Shown: one piece after another, positions 52,465-59,977 of the stretch
How the letters are laid out: each line of letters opens with the position of its first letter
Position numbering within the stretch: the first letter of the stretch is position 1
From: ZC4RG30 sp046347045
Lineage (GTDB): Bacteria > Pseudomonadota > Gammaproteobacteria > Steroidobacterales > Steroidobacteraceae
DNA: 64,000 nt
Reading direction: 5' to 3'
Assembly: GCA_046347045.1 (NCBI GenBank)
Contig: JAXMGX010000007.1
Span: 124,001-188,000, forward strand
The notes under the pieces: generated by a model
Told to the model about the DNA's origin: nothing
What the model saw: only the letters and a program-made list of their open reading frames with translations
Database searches by the model: none
Translations under genes and position numbers: made by a program

Positions 52465-53289
52465 TCAGGTGTCGTCGCGGTATCTCCGCAGACGGATCAC
52501 CATGTACAACATTCCGGCCGCCACGGCGAGTCCGATCCACAGGGCGGGCTCCGTCAGCGTCTCGAGGGGGTGCACGGCCGGCCTCAACCTGTTGCCGATG
52601 AATCTCCAGACGTGGGCGGAATGCAGCACGATGTTCTCGCAGATCGCCGCCACCACGAACGGCATCACCGCGATCAGGAAGGGCGAGCGACGCGACACCA
52701 CGGACGACAACATCGCCCACGCCCCCAGCGGCGCGTACCACAGCAGCGTGACCAGCATGCTGCCGAACATGAGCGCCTCCCTCTGCAGCCACCGCGCCGT
52801 GCTCCAGCCCCCGGAGGCGCTGGAGACCTGCGGCACGCCCAATGCGGCGATCCCGTAAATCGTCGGATACATCAGCAGCGACAGCAGGAACACGCCCAGC
52901 GGCACGATCACCATGGCCACCGCGTACTTGACCAGCACGGTGCTGGCATCGGACACCGGCAGCGACTTCCAGAACAGGATGCTGCGGTCCTTGCGTTCGG
53001 CGTACAGGCAGTCGAGCAGGTAGAAGATGCAGACCATCGCACTCACGAAGCCGATCTGGGATACCAGGCCCAGCGCGCCCGCGCCCAGCGGGTCGTCGCC
53101 CGCCTCCACCCTGATCCGCAGCGGCATGCCGTTGCTTCCGAACCGGGCGCCGGCGAACAGCGACGCCGCCATCGACAACAGCAGGATCAGCCCGGCCACC
53201 ACCAGCGGCGCCAGCCACAGCGCGCGGCTTTCCCAGAATTCGCGCTTCACCATGGTGAGGTACCGGGTTCTCGCCTGCTGACCGCTCAT
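52465..53289 (-). CDS. ABC-2 type transporter permease
   Basis: A 274-residue membrane protein with six hydrophobic segments, preceded by a cytoplasmic start (TMVKREFWESRALWLAP) typical of ABC-2 permeases. Blocks such as DCLYAERKDRSILFWKSLPVSD (broken: CLYAERKDRSILFWKSLP) occur in the exporters associated with YtrA-type regulators. It should pair with the ATPase encoded just upstream, which it overlaps by four bases, exporting an unknown substrate such as a peptide antibiotic or cell-wall stressor. Only eight bases separate its stop from the lipid-transporter permease start. Confidence 0.9.
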   Translation of the reverse strand: MSGQQARTRYLTMVKREFWESRALWLAPLVVAGLILLLSMAASLFAGARFGSNGMPLRIRVEAGDDPLGAGALGLVSQIGFVSAMVCIFYLLDCLYAERKDRSILFWKSLPVSDASTVLVKYAVAMVIVPLGVFLLSLLMYPTIYGIAALGVPQVSSASGGWSTARWLQREALMFGSMLVTLLWYAPLGAWAMLSSVVSRRSPFLIAVMPFVVAAICENIVLHSAHVWRFIGNRLRPAVHPLETLTEPALWIGLAVAAGMLYMVIRLRRYRDDT

Positions 53290-54146
53290 GCCGCACCTCC
53301 TTCGATCATCGCCACGAACAGGTCCGCCACGCTGGGCGTGCCCACCTCTCCCAGGGCCTGAAGCTGCTCCCGCGGCGCATCCTTGAAGAACAGCGCCGTG
53401 CGCCCCAGAAGGCTGCGTTCATGGAAAGGCCTGAAGCCCCGCGCCGCCGCCGCGTTTTCCGGCTTCGCCACCAGTTGCAGATAGCGCGAGGCGATGTCCT
53501 CCACCGGCATGTCGAGGATGATCTTCCCCTGCTCGATGAAGATGACATCGGTGAGCAGATGCTCGATCTCCTCCACCTGATGGGTGGTCACGAGGATGGT
53601 GCGCTCCTCGTCCATGTAGTCGTTCAGCAGCGTGTCGTAGAAGCGCCGCCGCACCAGCAGGTCGAGGCCCAGCGTGGGCTCGTCGAGCACCAGCAGCTTC
53701 GCCTTGATGGCCAGCACCAGCGCCAGGTGAAGCTGCGTCACCATGCCCTTCGACAGCTCGCGCACCTTGTGCTCGGGTTTCACGTCGGTGGTGGCGAGGA
53801 ATTTCTCGGCCCGCTCGCGGTTGAACGCCGGATGCACGCCGGCCACGTATTCCAGCGCGTTCTTCACGCGCAGCCACTTGGGCAGCACGGCCACGTCGGC
53901 GATGAACGAGACATCGCGCATGAGCTGCCCGCGCTGCGTGTCGGGGTTCAACCCCAGCACCGACAGGCTGCCCTCATGCGGCGTGAGGCCCAGCAGCGAC
54001 TTGATCACCGTGGTCTTGCCGGCGCCATTGCGGCCGATCAGCCCCACGATGCGTCCCGGTCCGACCTTGAAATCCACACCGGCGACGGCCTGCTTGCCGC
54101 CGCGGTAACGCTTGGCGAGACCGCGCGCTTCGATGATGGGCGTCAT
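53286..54146 (-). CDS. ABC transporter ATPase of an ABC-2 exporter
   Basis: A 286-residue ATPase with Walker A GRNGAGKTT (about 37-45), a signature written LSKGMVTQLHLALVL (Lys for the second Gly-pair position, common in this group), Walker B LLVLDEPTLGLD and switch His in VTTHQVEEIEHL. A C-terminal extension of about 75 residues follows the core. It fits the ytrA-type regulator-linked ABC exporters. It is immediately upstream of the permease (four-base overlap) and directly abuts the regulator gene (54146/54147). Confidence 0.93.
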   Translation of the reverse strand: MTPIIEARGLAKRYRGGKQAVAGVDFKVGPGRIVGLIGRNGAGKTTVIKSLLGLTPHEGSLSVLGLNPDTQRGQLMRDVSFIADVAVLPKWLRVKNALEYVAGVHPAFNRERAEKFLATTDVKPEHKVRELSKGMVTQLHLALVLAIKAKLLVLDEPTLGLDLLVRRRFYDTLLNDYMDEERTILVTTHQVEEIEHLLTDVIFIEQGKIILDMPVEDIASRYLQLVAKPENAAAARGFRPFHERSLLGRTALFFKDAPREQLQALGEVGTPSVADLFVAMIEGGAA

Positions 54147-54560
54147 TTACTTCGACTCCGTGCGTGTGGGCAGCGGCGGATGCGCCGCGCCCGTTGCCTG
54201 ACTTTTCAGCAGCTCTTCGGCGGAGAGACCCAGCCGCTGGATGGTGGCCTGGATGCGCGGCCAGTCGGTGGCGAGGAAGCGTTCGCGCTCGTCCTTCAGC
54301 AGCGCGGAACTTGCGCCCTCCGCCACGAACATGCCCAGGCCGCGGCGCTTTTCCACCAGCCCCTCGTCGGCGAGCTGCTGGTAGGCCTTGAGCACGGTGA
54401 GCGGATTGAGCCGGTACTCCGTGGCCACCTGGCGGACCGAGGGCAGCGCCTCGCCCTCCTTCAGCGTCCCCTCCAGCACCATCGCCACCACGCGGTCGCG
54501 CAGCTGGCGGTAGATGGGTTGGGATTCATCCCACTTGGCGTCTACGGGGCTCATGATCAC
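54147..54560 (-). CDS. GntR-family regulator, YtrA subfamily
   Basis: A 137-residue repressor: winged helix-turn-helix at about 12-80 (PIYRQLRDRVVAMVLEGTL, GEALPSVRQVATEYRLNPLTVLKAYQQLADEGLVEKRRGLGMFV broken here: LPSVRQVATEYRLN, LADEGLVEKRRGLG) and a short helical C-terminus of about 55 residues, the size of the YtrA group, which regulates adjacent ABC exporters. Start is GTG 54560 or ATG 54554; neither has a strong ribosome site, as it is close behind the stop of the preceding small gene (54561). The quasi-palindrome at 55026-55046 is its likely operator. Confidence 0.93.
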   Translation of the reverse strand: MIMSPVDAKWDESQPIYRQLRDRVVAMVLEGTLKEGEALPSVRQVATEYRLNPLTVLKAYQQLADEGLVEKRRGLGMFVAEGASSALLKDERERFLATDWPRIQATIQRLGLSAEELLKSQATGAAHPPLPTRTESK

Positions 54561-54773
54561 TCAATGATGCTTGATCGCACCGGTTGGTGCCGCCGGGCGA
54601 GCGGGCGCGGCTGGGTGGCCGACCGCGCCGGCTTGCGTGGTAGCCGCTTGCGACGCGGGCCGGGTTCCGAAGTCCATCCAAACCACGAGGCTGGCCGTAG
54701 ACAGCCACAGGCAGAAGAGCGCGCTCGAAAACAGCCCCGCCGCCATTCCCGCTATCTGTATTACCCGTGACAT
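54561..54773 (-). CDS. Small single-helix membrane protein of the GntR-ABC operon
   Basis: A 70-residue protein with one hydrophobic segment (about 7-32, GLFSSALFCLWLSTASLVVW) and a Pro/Ala-rich hydrophilic tail ending in two histidines. I do not recognise a family. An AAGGGG site precedes the ATG, and its stop is immediately before the GntR start, so it is surely translated with the operon. It may be a small accessory of the ABC-2 exporter or an envelope stress sensor. Confidence 0.8.
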   Translation of the reverse strand: MSRVIQIAGMAAGLFSSALFCLWLSTASLVVWMDFGTRPASQAATTQAGAVGHPAAPARPAAPTGAIKHH

Positions 54774-54815
54774 ATTCCGGCCCCTTATCCTGCTGATTGT
54801 TTCTTTAGAGAACTA

Positions 54816-54953
54816 TTAGGCGCCCAGGACGACACTGCCGGTGAACACCACCGCCGTGCTGGCCATGAGAAAGAGCGTGGTGAAGAGCGCAGCCGCAAAG
54901 GCCAGGGCCTTCGAACCGGGGCTGGCGGCGAAGATGCTGTTGGTGGTTTCCAT
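54816..54953 (-). CDS. 45-residue hydrophobic microprotein at the head of the GntR-ABC operon
   Basis: A short frame from ATG 54953 to TAA encodes 45 residues, preceded by a clear GGAG ribosome site seven bases upstream. The protein is strongly hydrophobic from about residue 16 to the end (AAALFTTLFLMASTAVVFTG), with a polar start (METTNSIFAASPGSK): a single membrane helix. It is the first gene after the promoter and the operator, 42 bases ahead of the next small membrane protein. No family is recognised; conservation in relatives would confirm it. Confidence 0.72.
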   Translation of the reverse strand: METTNSIFAASPGSKALAFAAALFTTLFLMASTAVVFTGSVVLGA

Positions 54954-55025
54954 GTCGATCTCCTTGTCTGGTTTGGCTGAGGTTTCGAGGTGGTTGAAGT
55001 TTCTGAACCACCCCTATACCTCAAT

Positions 55026-55046
55026 GGTGTTGTATTCAACTACACC
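55026..55046. promoter_or_regulatory. Probable GntR (YtrA-type) operator
   Basis: A 21-base quasi-palindrome with half sites GGTGT and ACACC, plus inner GT and AC, separated by an AT-rich centre. It lies about 73 bases before the microprotein start in an AT-rich patch; on the minus strand TTGAAT and TATAGG around it could serve as -35 and -10. YtrA-type repressors are known to bind GGTGTA/TACACC-like sites. Confidence 0.55.
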
Positions 55047-55158
55047 ACCAAACCGCTGTCAACAGCCCCAAGGCAAAAAAGTTGGCCGGTAGAATCCCAC
55101 CCCCTCGAGGGGCTCTTTATCGGGCCCCGCCCGCGACCCGCCCGTTCCTGGAGACCCG

Positions 55159-56136
55159 ATGAAAAAGCCCGTTACCGTGACCATCACCGGCGCTGCCGGC
55201 CAGATCGGCTATGCCCTCGCCTTCCGCGTTGCTTCCGGCCAGCTCTTGGGCAATGACCAGCCCGTGAACCTGAACCTGCTCGAGATCACGCCGACGCTGC
55301 CGCAGCTCGCGGGCGTGGTGATGGAGCTCAATGACTGCGCCTTCCCGCTGCTGAACAAGGTCGTGGCCACCGACGATGCGAGGCTCGCCTTCAGGGATTC
55401 GCAGGTGGCGCTGCTGGTGGGTGCGCGGCCGCGCGGCCCCGGCATGGAACGCAAGGATCTGCTGCTGGCGAATGCGCAGATCTTCTCCGCGCAGGGCAAG
55501 GCGATGAACGAAGTCGCCGACCGCAACATCAAGGTGCTGGTGGTGGGCAATCCCGCCAACACCAACGCGATGATCGCGCGCGCAAATGCGAAGGACCTGA
55601 ACCCGCGCAATTTCACCGCGATGACGCGCCTGGACCACAATCGCGCGCTGTCGCAGCTGGCGGAAAAGACCGGTACGCACACCACCGACATCCGCAAGCT
55701 CACCATCTGGGGCAATCATTCCTCCACCCAGTATCCGGACCTGTCGCACGCCACGGTCGGCGGCAAGGCCGCGAAGTCGCTGGTGGACCAGAAGTGGATC
55801 GAAGAGACCTTCATCCCGGTGGTGCAGCAGCGCGGCGCGGCCATCATCAAGGCGCGCGGCGCTTCGTCGGCAGCGTCGGCGGCGGCCGCGGCCATCGATC
55901 ACGTGCACACCTGGGTGAAGGGCACGCCCGATGGCGACTGGGTGAGCATGGCGGTGCCGTCGGACGGCAGCTATGGCATCAAGGAAGGCGTGGTGTATTC
56001 GTATCCGGTCACGACGAAGAACGGCGAATACAGCATCGTGCAGGGATTGGCGGTGGATGAGTTCAGCCGCAAGCGCATGGATCTTTCCGACGCCGAGCTG
56101 CGCGAAGAGCGCGACGGCGTGAAAGATCTGCTGTAA
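55159..56136 (+). CDS. mdh: Malate dehydrogenase
   Basis: A 325-residue NAD-dependent enzyme of the citric acid cycle, of the group shared by many proteobacteria (MdhA type of about 325-330 residues, unlike the 312-residue E. coli enzyme). NAD-binding loop: VTGAAGQIGYALAFR-like (GAAGQIGYALAFR); substrate arginines in GARPRGPGMERKDLL and TRLDHNRA; catalytic His in IWGNHSSTQYPD. Start ATG 55159 gives the family start KPVTVTITGAAG. It is divergent from the envelope operon, and a hairpin lies 27 bases after its stop. Confidence 0.97.
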   Translation: MKKPVTVTITGAAGQIGYALAFRVASGQLLGNDQPVNLNLLEITPTLPQLAGVVMELNDCAFPLLNKVVATDDARLAFRDSQVALLVGARPRGPGMERKDLLLANAQIFSAQGKAMNEVADRNIKVLVVGNPANTNAMIARANAKDLNPRNFTAMTRLDHNRALSQLAEKTGTHTTDIRKLTIWGNHSSTQYPDLSHATVGGKAAKSLVDQKWIEETFIPVVQQRGAAIIKARGASSAASAAAAAIDHVHTWVKGTPDGDWVSMAVPSDGSYGIKEGVVYSYPVTTKNGEYSIVQGLAVDEFSRKRMDLSDAELREERDGVKDLL

Positions 56137-56162
56137 CGCAACCTTTAACTCCGTGCCACAAC

Positions 56163-56187
56163 GCGGCGGCTCCTTCCGGGCCGCCGC
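56163..56187. other. Hairpin between mdh and the peptidase gene
   Basis: GCGGCGGC (56163-56170) and its inverted copy (56180-56187) form a perfect 8-bp stem with a nine-base loop. There is no following T run on either strand, so it may attenuate or stabilise mdh mRNA; it is not a standard terminator. Confidence 0.4.
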
Positions 56188-56202
56188 CATGACGAGGCCC
56201 CC

Positions 56203-59082
56203 ATGACCGGACGCATCCTTGCATCACTCATCGTCATCGCGGGCCTCGCGCTCGGCGCCTGCCAGTCCAAGACCACCTCGGACGCCACCTCCGGGAGTAC
56301 CAGCTCCGCCGGCGCTTCCGGCGCCACGCCGCCTCCGGGCGGGCTCTCCATCCCGCCGCTGTCGCCGCAGACGCGGACGCTCGCCAACGGCCTGCGCGTC
56401 TACGCGCTGCGTGACCCCAACACCGCCAGTGTCTCGGTGGCCGTGTGGTACGACGTGGGTTCGAAGAACGATCCGGCGGGTCGCTCCGGTTTCGCGCATC
56501 TGTTCGAGCACCTGATGTTCAAGGCCACGGCCAACACGCCGCCCGAGACCTTCGATCGTTTCACCGAGGATGTGGGCGGCTTCAACAACGCCTCCACCGC
56601 CGACGACTACACCAACTATTTCGAAACGGTGCCTGCCAACCACCTCGAGCGCATCCTCTGGGCCGAAGCCCAGCGCATGGGCTCGCTGGTGGTGGACGAG
56701 GCCTCGTTCCATTCCGAACGCCAGGTGGTGCAGGAGGAACTGCGCCAGCGCATATTGGCGTCGCCCTATGGCCGGTTGTTCGGCCTGTATTCGTCGCAGG
56801 CCAACTTCGACGTGCATCCCTATGGACGGCCGGGCATCGGCTCCATCGAAGACCTCAACGCCGCCACGCTCGATGACGTGAAGGCCTTCCACGCCGCGTA
56901 CTACCGGCCCGACAACGCGGTGCTGGTGGTTTCGGGCAACTTCGATCAGAAGCAGCTCGATGCCTGGGTGGACAAGTACTTCGGACCGCTGGTGTCGCCG
57001 AAGCGCCCCATCGCGCGCGTCACGGCGGTGGAGCCGGCGCGCGCCGCGCCGAAGTCGCTCACGGTGTATGCGCCGAATGTGCCGCTGCCGGCGGTGATGA
57101 TCAGTTGGCCGGCGCCTGCGGCGTCCAGCCCCGATGTGGCCGCGTGGCAGATCCTCGACGCCATCCTGCAGCGCGGGCAGTCCTCGCGGCTGTACCAGTC
57201 GCTGGTGTACGAGCAGAAGCTGGCCGCGCAGGTCGGATCGATCATGGAGATCCGCCAGCAGCCCGGCGCCTATTCGCTGGTGGCCATCCTCTCGAACGGC
57301 AAGTCCGTCGACGAGGGCTTGAAGTCGCTGCAGGCCGAAGTGGCGAAGATGCGCGACACGCCGGTCAGCGCCGCGGAGCTGGATGAGGCACGCAACGAGT
57401 TGATCACCGCGGCGCTGGAGCAGCGCGAAACCACCGCCGGCCGCGCCGAAGACCTCGCCGACTCGGTAATCGTTTACGGCGATGCCAGGGCCTCGGACCG
57501 CATCCTGTCGCAGTTGCAGACCGTCACCGCCGCCGATGTGCAGCGCGTGGCGCGCGCGCTGTTCGACGATGCGCATTCGGTGACCATCCGCTACCTGCCC
57601 GAGACGCCGGGCGCGAAAGGCGATGTCATCGCGGACTCGAAGTCCATCGTCACCGCGAAGATCGACATCCCGGCCAGCGAGATTCCCACCTTCGTGCTGG
57701 CGCCGGAAGACAAGCGCCAGCAGCCGCCGCCGCCCGGCCCGGCGATTGCCGCGAAGATTCCGCCGGCCACCGAAAAGACGCTGGCCAATGGCCTGCGCGT
57801 GATCGTGGCCAATCGCCCCGGACTGCCGCTGATGGCGGCGGACCTGCGCTTCTCGGCCGGCAGCGCGCTCGATCCAGCCGACCGCGCCGGACTTGCCTCG
57901 ATGACGGCGGACATCGCCACGCGCGGCACCGCCACACGCTCCGCCACCGACATCGCACGGCAGATCGAAAGCCTGGGCGCCTCGCTGGGCGCATCGGCCG
58001 GCGCAGATGCATCGAGCGTGTCGGCGGCGACGCGCGCCGACAAGGCCGCGCCGGTGCTGGCCGTGATGGCCGATGTGGTGCAGCACCCCGCCTTCGCCAA
58101 CGAGGAGATCCAGCGCGCGCGCCAGGAGGCGCTCGATGGCCTCCTGGTTTCGCTGCGCCAGCCCAACGCCGTGGGCGGCTATGCGATGACGCGCCGGCTG
58201 TTCGGCGCGGGCCCCTATGGCAAGACGCCCTCGCCGCGCTCCATCGCTGCGCTGACCCAGAGCGACGCGGAGAAATTCCAGCAACAGTACTGGCGTCCCG
58301 ACAATGCCGTGCTGGTGCTTGCGGGTGACATCACGCCCGAGGCGGGGATCAAGCTGGCGCAGGATGCGTTTGGCGCATGGCCCAAGCCCGCCTCGCCGTT
58401 GCCGCCGCCCGTCGCGCAGGGCGCGCCGGTGCCAGCGCAGCCGCCGCTCATCATCGACATGCCGAAGATCGGCCAGGCCGCCGTGCTGGTGGGTCGCGTG
58501 GGCCCCAGCCGCCTCGCGCCCGACTACTTCCCCACGCTGCTTGCCAACAACGTGCTGGGCGGTGGCTACTCCGCGCGGCTCAATGCCGAAATCCGCATCC
58601 GCCGCGGGCTTTCCTATGGCGCGAACTCGGGTCTCGCCTCGCGCAAGCTCGGCGGCCCCATCGTCGCTTCGGCGCAGACGCGCAACGATGCCGTGCCGCA
58701 GGTGGTGGAACTGATGTCGACCGAGCTCAAGCGCCTTGGCAGCGAGCCCATCACCGATGCGGAGCTGGCCAGCCGCAAGGCCGTGCTCATCGGCGGCTTC
58801 GGCCGCTCGGTGGAAACCACCGGCGGCCTGGCCAGCCAGCTCTCGTCGCTGGCGCAGTTCGGTCTGCCGCTGGACAACCTGCAGCGCTATGCCGGCGACA
58901 TTTCCGCCGTCACGCCGCAGCAGGTGACCGCGGCCGCGCGCGAGCACTTCGATCCCGGCGACGCCGCCGTGGTGGTGGTGGGCGACGCCGCGGCATTTGG
59001 TGCAAAACTCAAGGCGCAGTATCCGCGCATCGAACGCATCGCCATCGACAAGCTGAACCTCGACAGCCCGACGCTGCACTGA
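56203..59082 (+). CDS. M16 zinc peptidase, outer-membrane or periplasmic lipoprotein
   Basis: A 959-residue protein with two insulinase-type halves. The signal ends LALGAC (Cys20), so it is a lipoprotein, followed by a Ser/Ala/Gly-rich linker. The active half carries the inverted zinc motif His99-x-x-Glu102-His103 (AHLFEHLMF) and the third ligand region about 70 residues later (SERQVVQEELRQR). The second half (from about residue 520, TLANGLRVIVANRPGLPLMA) lacks HxxEH and is the non-catalytic partner. Such proteins degrade peptides in the periplasm. It starts 66 bases after mdh; the following membrane-protein gene begins 19 bases after its stop. Confidence 0.94.
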   Translation: MTGRILASLIVIAGLALGACQSKTTSDATSGSTSSAGASGATPPPGGLSIPPLSPQTRTLANGLRVYALRDPNTASVSVAVWYDVGSKNDPAGRSGFAHLFEHLMFKATANTPPETFDRFTEDVGGFNNASTADDYTNYFETVPANHLERILWAEAQRMGSLVVDEASFHSERQVVQEELRQRILASPYGRLFGLYSSQANFDVHPYGRPGIGSIEDLNAATLDDVKAFHAAYYRPDNAVLVVSGNFDQKQLDAWVDKYFGPLVSPKRPIARVTAVEPARAAPKSLTVYAPNVPLPAVMISWPAPAASSPDVAAWQILDAILQRGQSSRLYQSLVYEQKLAAQVGSIMEIRQQPGAYSLVAILSNGKSVDEGLKSLQAEVAKMRDTPVSAAELDEARNELITAALEQRETTAGRAEDLADSVIVYGDARASDRILSQLQTVTAADVQRVARALFDDAHSVTIRYLPETPGAKGDVIADSKSIVTAKIDIPASEIPTFVLAPEDKRQQPPPPGPAIAAKIPPATEKTLANGLRVIVANRPGLPLMAADLRFSAGSALDPADRAGLASMTADIATRGTATRSATDIARQIESLGASLGASAGADASSVSAATRADKAAPVLAVMADVVQHPAFANEEIQRARQEALDGLLVSLRQPNAVGGYAMTRRLFGAGPYGKTPSPRSIAALTQSDAEKFQQQYWRPDNAVLVLAGDITPEAGIKLAQDAFGAWPKPASPLPPPVAQGAPVPAQPPLIIDMPKIGQAAVLVGRVGPSRLAPDYFPTLLANNVLGGGYSARLNAEIRIRRGLSYGANSGLASRKLGGPIVASAQTRNDAVPQVVELMSTELKRLGSEPITDAELASRKAVLIGGFGRSVETTGGLASQLSSLAQFGLPLDNLQRYAGDISAVTPQQVTAAAREHFDPGDAAVVVVGDAAAFGAKLKAQYPRIERIAIDKLNLDSPTLH

Positions 59083-59101
59083 AGCGGCGGGTCAGTCGCC
59101 G

Positions 59102-59941
59102 ATGAGCGAATGGGTGGATTTCTGCCTGTATTCGCTGCAGGCGGTGCTGCTGTGGATTGCCCTGCCACGCTGCGGATCGCGCTTCCTGCGACCGGCATTC
59201 GAGCGCGCCTCCGCCACCGATGGCGCGCCGCCGGGCAGACATGCGACGGGCGGCGCGTGGATGCCTGCCCTGCAAGTCTGGGGCGTGCTCAGCTTGATGG
59301 CGTTGCTGGCCTGCCGGCTCGGACGGGTTCCGCCGCCGCTGTCCGCCGACCGCCTTCACCTCGTGGGCTGGGAGGCGCTCCTGAAAACCAGCAATGTCAT
59401 GCTCGTCCTCGGCGCATTGCCCTCGATTCTCGGCGCGCGCGCGTTGCTGCGCCGGCTGAAGTCACTGGATCACGCCGGCAGCGGTGAACCTGCCCTGCTT
59501 CGCTCGCGAGATGATTTCCTGCCGCGGAGCACGCAATACCTGGTGTATGCCCTGACCCTGGCATCGCTCGTGGCGGGGCCTGCTGCCGAGCTGGCCTGGC
59601 CCCTGCGTGTGCAGGGCGCGTGGGGAAACTCCCTCACCGGCCTCGCCATGGCGCTGCTGCTGTTCGTTGCCGCTGCGGGCAGCCTGATGCGTGCGCCGAA
59701 CGCCATGGACCTCGCGCTGGGCGAGGACTACCGCCGGCTGGAGATCCGCGCCTGCTACCTGCTGATGGGCTGCCTCGCGCTGCTGCAACTGGGCGGGCTC
59801 GCGCTGGAACTGGCGGGCGCCAGCTCCCGGCGCCATGTCGCGCTGCTGATCTCGACCTTCGTGTCGATCACGCTCGCCGGATTCGCGCTGCTGCTGCACG
59901 CCCCCAACGAAAAAGGGCCGGCTGTTTCCAGCCGGCCCTGA
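59102..59941 (+). CDS. Membrane protein of unknown function
   Basis: A 279-residue protein with about six hydrophobic segments (near 9-22, 58-72, 98-113, 149-165, 179-197, 217-233, 243-262). I recognise no family, and no conserved motif stands out; a short charged loop (GEDYRRLEIRA) precedes the last two helices. It follows the M16 gene after 19 bases and may be co-transcribed. Its final codons overlap a hairpin that serves the opposite-strand TonB-receptor gene. The reading frame has typical codon bias, so it is likely real, but function cannot be inferred. Confidence 0.7.
   Translation: MSEWVDFCLYSLQAVLLWIALPRCGSRFLRPAFERASATDGAPPGRHATGGAWMPALQVWGVLSLMALLACRLGRVPPPLSADRLHLVGWEALLKTSNVMLVLGALPSILGARALLRRLKSLDHAGSGEPALLRSRDDFLPRSTQYLVYALTLASLVAGPAAELAWPLRVQGAWGNSLTGLAMALLLFVAAAGSLMRAPNAMDLALGEDYRRLEIRACYLLMGCLALLQLGGLALELAGASSRRHVALLISTFVSITLAGFALLLHAPNEKGPAVSSRP
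59914..59939 (-). terminator. Terminator of the TonB-receptor gene, inside the neighbouring reading frame
   Basis: An 11-bp stem (AGGGCCGGCTG at 59914-59924 with its complement at 59929-59939, loop TTTC) is flanked by AAAA at 59911-59914, read as a T run after the stem on the minus strand. It is 38 bases beyond the receptor stop and lies within the last codons of the convergent membrane-protein gene. Confidence 0.8.
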
Positions 59942-59977
59942 CGTCAAGTGCTCCGGCTCGAAGCCGGAGCCCGTCTA

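Noticed and set aside
56163..56187. Hairpin after mdh as rho-independent terminator
   Set aside because: No T run on either strand; listed only as a hairpin.
56224..59079. 951-codon minus-strand frame opposite the M16 peptidase gene
   Set aside because: Antisense shadow rich in His, Arg and Gly, with no conserved domain.
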